Assembly (NCBI RefSeq): GCF_964204865.1
Contig: NC_135252.1
Span: forward strand, 14,405,383 to 14,469,382
Length of the DNA: 64,000 bases
Origin: Styela clava
Lineage: Eukaryota; Chordata; Ascidiacea; Stolidobranchia; Styelidae
Reading direction: 5' to 3'
Shown: one piece after another, positions 56,903 to 64,000 of the stretch
Position numbering within the stretch: position 1 is the stretch's first letter
Layout: each line of letters begins with the position of its first letter
Translations under genes and position numbers: made by a program
Notes under the pieces: model-generated
The model's database searches: none
Told to the model about the DNA's origin: nothing
Seen by the model: only the letters and a program-made list of their open reading frames with translations

Positions 56903-59900
56903 ATGAAACGGATTGCTTATTACACCCTATGTGCGTTGTTTGTGCTGGTCATCTGCATTTTGTATTCGGATGCAAGAAATTCTCATGCAGGTACGCGCTT
57001 TTGGCTTGTTTCCAGTTAAAGTCTTAAAAAATGAGATGCACACCGGAACGTCATTCTACAACGAATATCGATATTTGGAAATTTTTGTGCGCTTTAGTTG
57101 AGACAAGCATTTTTGATTGGGCGATTTCATTCTCTTTAGTCTTTCGAATGTACAAGAAGATGCGAACAAAATGTTTGAACTTCTACTGTCCAGCGCTGGA
57201 AGAAGAAAAAAGTTGTCATCAATTCAACACGAGAGGCGAAAGAAAACGTAAGAATATAAATGTGTTGTGTTAAATTACTTCAATTCTTCCTATTGTGAAC
57301 GTATAAAAATGAACTTCCAGATAAATGGACTTGATGATGGATGAAGCCGTAACCGACCAGCGGTTACGTGAACCACCCTAGGTCGGAGAGAAGCCCAGTA
57401 TTCTTCCCGCAAATAAATATACCCCACGGGATCAGAACCCACGCAGGGTAATCAGAGTTGCGGTGGGAAGCGTGTTTCTAACGCTTAGCACGATGCGCCA
57501 CACGCCGAGCCGAGCAATAGAACAATGCTACACGAGTATGGCACTATATTTTATATTAACCACGAGAAGATAATCTAATTTGATCTATATTATTATATAT
57601 ATAAATGCGCGATGATTGCGTGATTAATCCTTGTTGAATAACACTTAAATACAATAGGATTTCATCTCTGTTCAGTGAAAGAGAATAAATTAAAATATTT
57701 GTGTCCTTCCATGTGAGAGAGTGAGATTTTGATGAATAGCATTAAAATGCAGCAAATTGCTGTTAAAAAAGGAGAGAATAAATATTCGTTCATTCCATTC
57801 GTTTACTCATTTATATTTAGTTTGCATCGCTTTTAGCTTTTCATATCGCTTCTGTTTCTGAAAGTTTGTAAAGATGATTCATCACAAACTGCGGTCAGAC
57901 TAACCGTGAATAAGCTGGTTCATTAATCAACGTAATACACAAACAACCCCCTCAAAAACACTCAAATATCTCGAAAAGGACTCGCAACACCATTTAGCGT
58001 GTGTGTGGTCCGGTACCATCATGGTAATCAGCGATAAAAAAGCCGGCTTCGTTGTTAAAAAAAAAGATATTTAGATAATTTACTATGGTAGATGCATAAA
58101 TGATTATTACAAAGTATAACCAACTTTTATAAATATCTTTTTGCGTGAAGCTTTATTAATTTTGATTACATTACAATGAAAAAATTATATATAAATAACC
58201 ATTGTTGTCATTTTATCATATTGGTTGGAAAAAGTATGAATAATCGAGTGATGAGTATTATCTTGTAATACGAAATCCCTAATTATGACTTATGGATACA
58301 CTCATTTGGGGTACTGAATTTTTTTTGTAAAGTGCTGTAATGGATAAATGAGGAGCATCGTTTCCGTAAGAAAATTTTGTGGCAAAGCATGTATTACTTT
58401 TGGCCCATTCGCATGCTGGTTTCAAATTTCAAAACAAATCTCAAGAGAATAATTTAAAGAAATACATATTGGCTGCGTGTTTATATTACCCTCTTTCAAG
58501 ATATCCTATATAACAACTCATTACTCTTTTTCACTCATTTTCTTTTGGTAACTGCTAGCCATCTATGTGCAACCCAGAGCCCAAATAATTAGTAAATCCT
58601 TCATTGGCTAACCATTTAAGTTAAATTTTAACATATAAAAGTTTCGTGAACGATTGCGCTTGAGTGTAAATTTTTTCAAATAGGTCAAATAAGTTTGTTT
58701 TATCGTACGGCCTCGTGTATGATACCTTAATCCAACTGTTATCTTTGCTTGGGGCAGGTGGTGGTTTGGTGAACGCTACCGAAAAGCAATGTGTTTTTGC
58801 ATTACGAAATAAGTTGACTTCAGAAATATGGTTGTAATGCTTTTAGACGGCACAGTAAAACGATTAAAACTCTAGAGGTAACGCCAATCATATTGCATCA
58901 TCGGTATTTCAAACTTCAAATAATAGCTACACATAAACAAGGGATGAAAATAGAGCTGCGAACTGTTTTGTTCGGAATATTGCAATTCAATATTTTTCAC
59001 CACTTTGGGGAGCCGTGTGTTAACTCTGGTGGGTGAGTGATGCTTTATATATACGCAATCTATCCACAATGCGAACTGATGTAAAATCATATTATACCAA
59101 TGGTGAATACCAACAAATGACGAGCAACTGTTATACCAAAATAGATATATTTACTTTCGTGAAATAGAATCAAAGAAATTCTGTTTATTGTTTTCAAAAA
59201 TAAATCTGACTAATGATTGAATTGGCGATTAACAAATATTTAGTGAAAGATTGTACAAACAAGTTGTAACAATATTCATAAATTCTATGTCAGTTCCCGT
59301 GCTGCGGATTAGACCATGAAATTTTGGAATTAAATTGAATCAACAACCTCAAATATTTTATAAAGTCCGAAGGATTTTTTCTTTATTTTTATTTTGTAAT
59401 ACTTACCGGTTCGGTATATATATTTGTTATTTTCTTAATCTTTCTTTCCGTTTTCCTCAACGAGTTGTTCATTACTGGCTTTGATTTCAATTTCGATTTA
59501 TTTTATACATTCGCAAGAAAAATCGACGCTTGCCTGGCAACTAGCAATGATTTTGGAATTTCACACTTCTATCTCTTGATTGGCCCAGTTTGATAAGACG
59601 AAGTATTTATTTTTGTATTAACGTTAATATATGCTTCATTACATGTTCAATTTAACCCTTTTGTTTAAATCATTCTCCGTATTCATTTCCATGAATTCTG
59701 TAATCACCCTCTTATGTGTGTGTGTGTGTGTGGGGGGGGGGGGGGCAAATTACTGACAACTGTAAAGAAATTCTAATAGAAGGGCATATGGGGTCGAGAT
59801 TCACATGGGTTCAATCTTCATCATCCATCAAGACTTGGAGGTTCCAAAGTAAACTTTTTCTTAGAATCAAATTTCTGGATAACAAATTTATTTCGATTAC

Positions 59901-62900
59901 GAACCAGCAATATTATAAATGCCAGCTGTCATCTCGTTGTAATTACTTTGTAATAGGTAATAACATTGCCACATCAAAATGTAGGATCAAGGTTGTCAGA
60001 CGTGTGTTGTCCTTTAGTGATGAATTTTCTCACAATGATTAAATTTTGCGGTGATAATATCCCACGCGCAAACAGTTTGAACAAGTTCGAACTTGAGATC
60101 TGAAAACTTATATATGTCACTGTCACTATGGGAGAATTCAAGAAAAATATACATGTAAAATCAAATTGATACATGTACAAGGTGCATGTAGAATTAAACT
60201 TTCTTATTTCTATTCATCTTTTCTGACCAAAAAGAATAAAACTTGTATAATTTCATGTTCACATAGGATTAGTTAAGAAACTAGACGTTAATGCATTTTA
60301 GATTATTCCATTTCTCAGTTTCTGCCCACCTGTGACCAGGATAAAATTTAACCAAACCTTATTATTTAAATTGGTTTGTATCACAATGTGGCGGTGTTAA
60401 TTTTAATGTGTCATAAAATTGAATCATATACATTATATAATATTAGCTTTATTTCAGGGTCTCCCAAACTAGGGTCCGTGATGACTGCACATGGGGTCCG
60501 CAACGATATGAAAAGAGTCTGAACATATACAAATAGGTCATAATCTAATATAATTGCTATTAGCCTGCCAGTTAGTATGCATTGATTCAGACTTTCATTT
60601 CGTCAAAGGAAACATCATCTTTTCTCGTTGGTTAGGCACATCAATTGACACCGCATAAGACGGGGTCCGTCATAAAAAAGATTCACAAACAGTGGTCCGC
60701 GGTCGAAAAAGATTGGTTGGGAAATCCCTGCTAATTTATTTAAGCAATAAGAGCGTCAAAAATTTAATATCAAATGAAAACTAATTGTCTACACCACAAC
60801 ATTGGTTAAAACAAATAAATAATACTATATTCTGTAGTCAATTTCTAAGGTGCACTGTATGCAATGAGATCTTCTGACAAATTCCAAGACCGACCACACA
60901 TTACAAGATTCACCCACAAGCATTTAAAAACACATGAACAATGATGAGAATGATATATACGAATTCAAATAAAATATCAATAGTACAAATAATTTGGGAA
61001 TAAAAATAGTCAATAAACCCATCCCCAGAACCATAAAATAAAATTAAATAAAAATTCATTTGCTTAGGAAAGAAATGAGTCGCTTGCCATTACCATTGCG
61101 TGACAGAAACAGATATATATACGTAAGAGCCGTATTTTTGACCTATATCCAAAACATCGACACACTTTTCTTATTTTTCTAACACACACACAAAGTGAAT
61201 CTAGACTTTAAAGTTTATTGTTTTGAGTCAAATAAAAACTTGGAGATGGAATTTAGAACAAAACGAGACACTCCCAAAAAGTTACTATAAAGTTTACTAC
61301 CATTTTATGTTTTTCATGAAAACCGTACCGTTAAAGTATTCACCCGCCCCATCCTAACAGCACGTATGCTTCAATGTCTTGCCTATTTTTAAATTTTCGT
61401 CGCCAGTTCTTACGCCCGCTAATTTATTTGTGAATGCAAATCAGGAAACCTACGTTAAATTTGTGGAACTGTCATTATGGCCCAAAAAATGAACCATGTA
61501 AGCTATAATGAAATTTACGACCCCAGTTACGTAAGTAAAGATTTGTTGAAAAGGAATTGTTTTAAAATAATCATTTTAAATCGAGTTTTTTTTACCTGCT
61601 TTGTTTAAAATGGATGTGGTATTCGATTTTTTTGTATCAAATAGGCTAAGTCTAAAACAAAAATAAAAAATGGATGTAAAAACTTTCCAATCGCGATAAA
61701 CCTTTCGAAACGCCACAAATATTGATGACTAGCCACCTTTCGAAACGCCACAAATATTGATGACTAGCCCATAGTCGCCTTCTCGAGCTGTAGCGCAATA
61801 CGTCCGCAAACGTGGTTGTTGGAGAAAGACGCAACCGGTAAGCCGTTACGCCCTTAGGTGAATCACTCTGCGGCGGCGAGGATTTCAGCAATCCTCTTCC
61901 AAATTGTCACATCTCTCATGGGATTTGAATCAGGGTCAACATTTACCAATTAAACGAAATGAAATTGGAATACGAACGAATTATTGAATTTGTATAACTT
62001 TAAAAAACCTATATATATATATATATATATACATCGTTTCGGTAGCCAAAATTTTGTAATTTACGCAATTTTGAAATGTACTTGCGGTGTCATATTACAT
62101 AACTTCCAAATCCCCCTTATAACGTCATAAGAAATTGGTTGTGACGCCATTGTTATAGTCGGAGATTCACAATCAGCATAACCTGAAATGTCTCATCGTA
62201 CAAGTCCGGCCCCGATTCGAACTTTGGTTAGTTGCCACCGATCAAAGTATATTCCACATTATTGTATCAACGTACTTGTTTGGCCAAATTTTGGCGGTAA
62301 GCGGGCCCCCTGGTATAACTGCTTTTGGATTCTAGTAGGCCCGTGAGCTATGTTTCATTAGTTTTCATGCATTTTTTACTCAAATCATCTTTCAGATATT
62401 TCGGATAAACATCCCTGTTTAAATCTTATGACTTTGGGGCATGTACTGACTTAGCAATAAAGTTGCGCAATGACAGTAGAAGTCGAAATTTTTATTTTAT
62501 TTCTTATAATATTTTTGAACGTATTATTCCAGCAGCATGTTCAGCTGCCAGAACGCAACATTTTGGCGTGAATACAGAAAAAAAAATTGCTTTAAAACAA
62601 GCCCTTGTTTATAATTGATAAAAATCAAAACCCTACGCGCAAGGATGATATCGACGATTGTTACGGGTGATATGACTTCGTTGATTAGTTTTGAGGTTTG
62701 GATCCAACACTTAAGACAATTGTGTTTATTTTTTAGTTATTTTTTTTAAATTAAATTCTTTTTTTGAATGTCTAATATTGCTAATCTAAGCCACAAACAT
62801 CACATTTGCTATGTGAAGCTAGCTTCTTTACTTGCTAGATCGCATTCACTCAATTCGAAGTGGACACAACTGAGCACAAAATGATATAATTTTTGAATTT

Positions 62901-63280
62901 TTTCGGAGGAATTACATCTTTTAGGATACTTGATCTGGTTTTAAGGGGCTGCACATAGTATTGCTTGAAACAGTTGATGATGGCAACGAATACATATGAT
63001 TTTCTCTAATATAATCGCAATTTCGTACATTTGAACGACGAAAATAGATCACAAAAGAATTAGTAAATGCATCTGGGAAAATAACCATACTAACAGATTT
63101 CTATTGAAACTTATCGATTTGTATTGAGATTGAATTATGCCAGTGTTTGATAAATTTTGATTTTTTGATAATATTTATTCATTTTTTTCAGTTTGTCGAT
63201 TCTGCTGGAAGCATTTTTGTCAGCCCGGAAGAGAATGGTCTATTTTCAAGTTGAAAACGCGTTCATTTTCTACAGCATGA
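56903..63280 (+). CDS. Six-cysteine secreted peptide gene C (94 residues, three exons)
   Basis: Coding exons 56903-56990, 57140-57247 and 63192-63280 (stop TGA), with borders GCAG|GTACGC, 'ttctctttag', AAAC|GTAAGA and 'tttttttcag', both introns phase 1. Exon 1: MKRIAYYTLCALFVLVICIL, signal peptide likely cut after SDA (residue 24). Exon 2: MRTKCLNFYCPALEEEKSC; exon 3: LCRFCWKHFCQPGREWSIF. Cysteines 41, 46, 55, 67, 70 and 75 give C-x4-C-x8-C-x11-C-x2-C-W-x3-C, identical to gene B. Unlike B it has an acidic patch (EEEK) between cysteines 2 and 3. Intron 2 is about 5.9 kb and filled with a SINE, a hAT MITE and simple repeats, whereas introns of A and B are 0.3-1.5 kb. I found no other matching exon 3 in between. 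AATAAA at 63475-63480. Confidence 0.78.
57318..57518 (-). mobile_element. Complete tRNA-derived SINE in intron 2 of gene C
   Basis: Read on the minus strand it begins with a tRNA-like head: 'gtgtggcgcatcgtgctaag' as A-box region and 'gtgggttctgatcccgtggg' as B-box/T-arm. A unique body and tail follow ('gggtggttcacgtaaccgct', then 'caagtccatttatctgg'). It is the best-preserved of the four copies and defines the family. Likely derived from a tRNA with a long variable arm (Ser or Leu type); this is inferred from spacing only. Confidence 0.75.
59711..59746 (+). repeat. (TG)n(G)n simple repeat
   Basis: TG repeats running directly into a G run of about 14. Confidence 0.9.
60455..60730. mobile_element. 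hAT-type MITE in intron 2 of gene C
   Basis: The left end CAGGGTCTCCCAAACTAG and the right end inverse of CAGGGATTTCCCAACC have the common 'CAGGG-CCCAA' hAT terminal form. GGTCCG motifs recur inside (60473, 60494, 60664, 60692). A clean 8-base duplication is not obvious. Confidence 0.65.
61701..61770 (+). repeat. Two-copy 35-base tandem repeat
   Basis: The 35 bases starting 'cctttcgaaacgccacaaat' at 61701 recur immediately at 61736 without change. Confidence 0.9.
61808..61940 (-). mobile_element. Diverged tRNA-derived SINE copy
   Basis: On the minus strand 'cctgattcaaatcccatgag' is a B-box-like segment, followed by 'aggattgctgaaatcctc', 'gtgattcacctaagggcgta' and 'acggcttaccggttgcg', parallel to the blocks in the other three copies. 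Confidence 0.5.
62010..62031 (+). repeat. (TA)n microsatellite
   Basis: About eleven TA units. Confidence 0.85.
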
Positions 63281-63474
63281 ATATAAATATTAGAGATATA
63301 ACTGATTTCCCGTATCAAGGGAAGGGTGCTTTATTTACCGAGCATTCATTATCTTCAATCGCGCTGCTTTGTTTTTTAAAGTGATGTAAGTCAACGGCAT
63401 TGTTCGACAAGAGTAGGCAAGATATATATATAATATGATCCTGCTGATAAATTACTTGATTCAACTATTGGAAT

Positions 63475-63480
63475 AATAAA
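63475..63480 (+). terminator. Polyadenylation signal of six-cysteine gene C
   Basis: AATAAA about 195 bases after the stop. Nothing else of note from here to the window end. Confidence 0.55.
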
Positions 63481-64000
63481 CAAAATATATGTTTAAAAAA
63501 CGAACAAGTAACCTGTCGCTCAGAGCTGTATAAGTCGGGATAAGTCAAGAAAAGTACATACAATAAGTCTTTGAAAAACAAAAAAATTCAATGCAAGTTG
63601 CAAATATGGCATATAGATAGACACATGTTTTAGGAGTTTTGTTCTGTTAGTAAAAACTTTTTCAATAAAAAGAATCCCAATATTTTTATTTGTGAAAACC
63701 GTTGGTATAATTCTTGTCTAAAAATGCATGGCGATATAAAATCAGATTTTCATGACTTTGGGAAGTTTTTCAATTTTTCTGTTAATTTCATTAAACGAAA
63801 CTAAAATGGCTGCTCAATACTCAATCAACATAATAAGGAAAAACGGTTGACTGGCGTCCAAATTCGAAAGTTCTGATGCAAAACCACAGTACATCAATGC
63901 AGCTGGAATTCCTATACGGTATCTTGGGTGGTAATACTATCTAATATCATGGGGTGATAAGTCTTTTAAAACATATGATTCACCGTGAAGACGTACTTTT

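Noticed and set aside
58381..58450. A 'TGCTGG' (Cys-Trp) site in intron 2 of gene C as a possible alternative exon 3
   Set aside because: No preceding Cys-x2 pattern, no acceptor at the right distance and no sixth cysteine.
61701..61770. Direct repeat considered as a CRISPR-like array
   Set aside because: Two adjacent copies with no spacer in a eukaryotic genome; a simple tandem duplication.
62160..62290. tRNA-like 'cgattcgaact' B-box sequence
   Set aside because: No matching A-box or foldable cloverleaf could be defended, and it lacks the blocks of the local SINE family.
63193..63384. Open frame over the last exon of gene C in another frame
   Set aside because: It is a shadow of exon 3; only the frame with the Cys-x2-Cys-Trp motif fits the paralogues and the acceptor phase.

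Overview
The window is AT-rich animal DNA. Genes are split by introns with GT/AG borders, exons are short, and AATAAA signals follow stop codons. Much of the length is transposon debris: hAT elements with 8-base target duplications, a THAP/YqaJ fold-back element, a Ty3/gypsy relic, a LINE 3' end, tRNA-derived SINEs and small MITEs. Compact secreted-protein genes, a METTL27-like methyltransferase and this transposon mix suggest an invertebrate deuterostome, most likely an ascidian (tunicate). That assignment is inference; there is no rRNA or mitochondrial marker to settle it.

Layout. 0.6-2.15 kb: a minus-strand gene for a secreted, modular cysteine-rich protein (signal-peptide exon plus at least four phase-1 modules), running towards or past the left edge. 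2.96-5.64 kb and 15.92-18.79 kb: two copies of a non-coding segmental duplication. 7.27-10.62 and 10.61-13.26 kb: two abutting fold-back structures; the first carries decayed THAP exons in both arms and a decayed YqaJ nuclease in the loop. 13.40-14.20 kb: a hAT element with a perfect 8-base target duplication. 20.67-21.38 kb: an intact single-exon methyltransferase. 24.4-26.4, 33.6-35.1 and 56.9-63.3 kb: three plus-strand paralogues of an unrecognised family of small secreted six-cysteine peptides. 27.5-33.0 kb: a tandem duplication of about 2.7 kb with an inverted piece in its middle. 36.1-38.5 kb: a Ty3/gypsy relic with a hAT MITE inside it. 38.6-53.4 kb: diverged repeats, a LINE fragment and only weak coding signals. 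53.7-54.1 kb: a decayed coding stretch ending at an AATAAA.

Main discovery. The three six-cysteine genes share one plan: a signal peptide in exon 1, three cysteines in exon 2, a Cys-x2-Cys-Trp motif and a sixth cysteine in exon 3, both introns in phase 1, and 92-94 residues. The spacing C-x4-C-x8-C-x11-C-x2-C-W-x(3,4)-C is held in all three, while other residues have diverged strongly and the peptides are basic. I do not recognise the family. Secreted host-defence peptides or ligands are the natural hypotheses, but nothing in the sequence settles the function.
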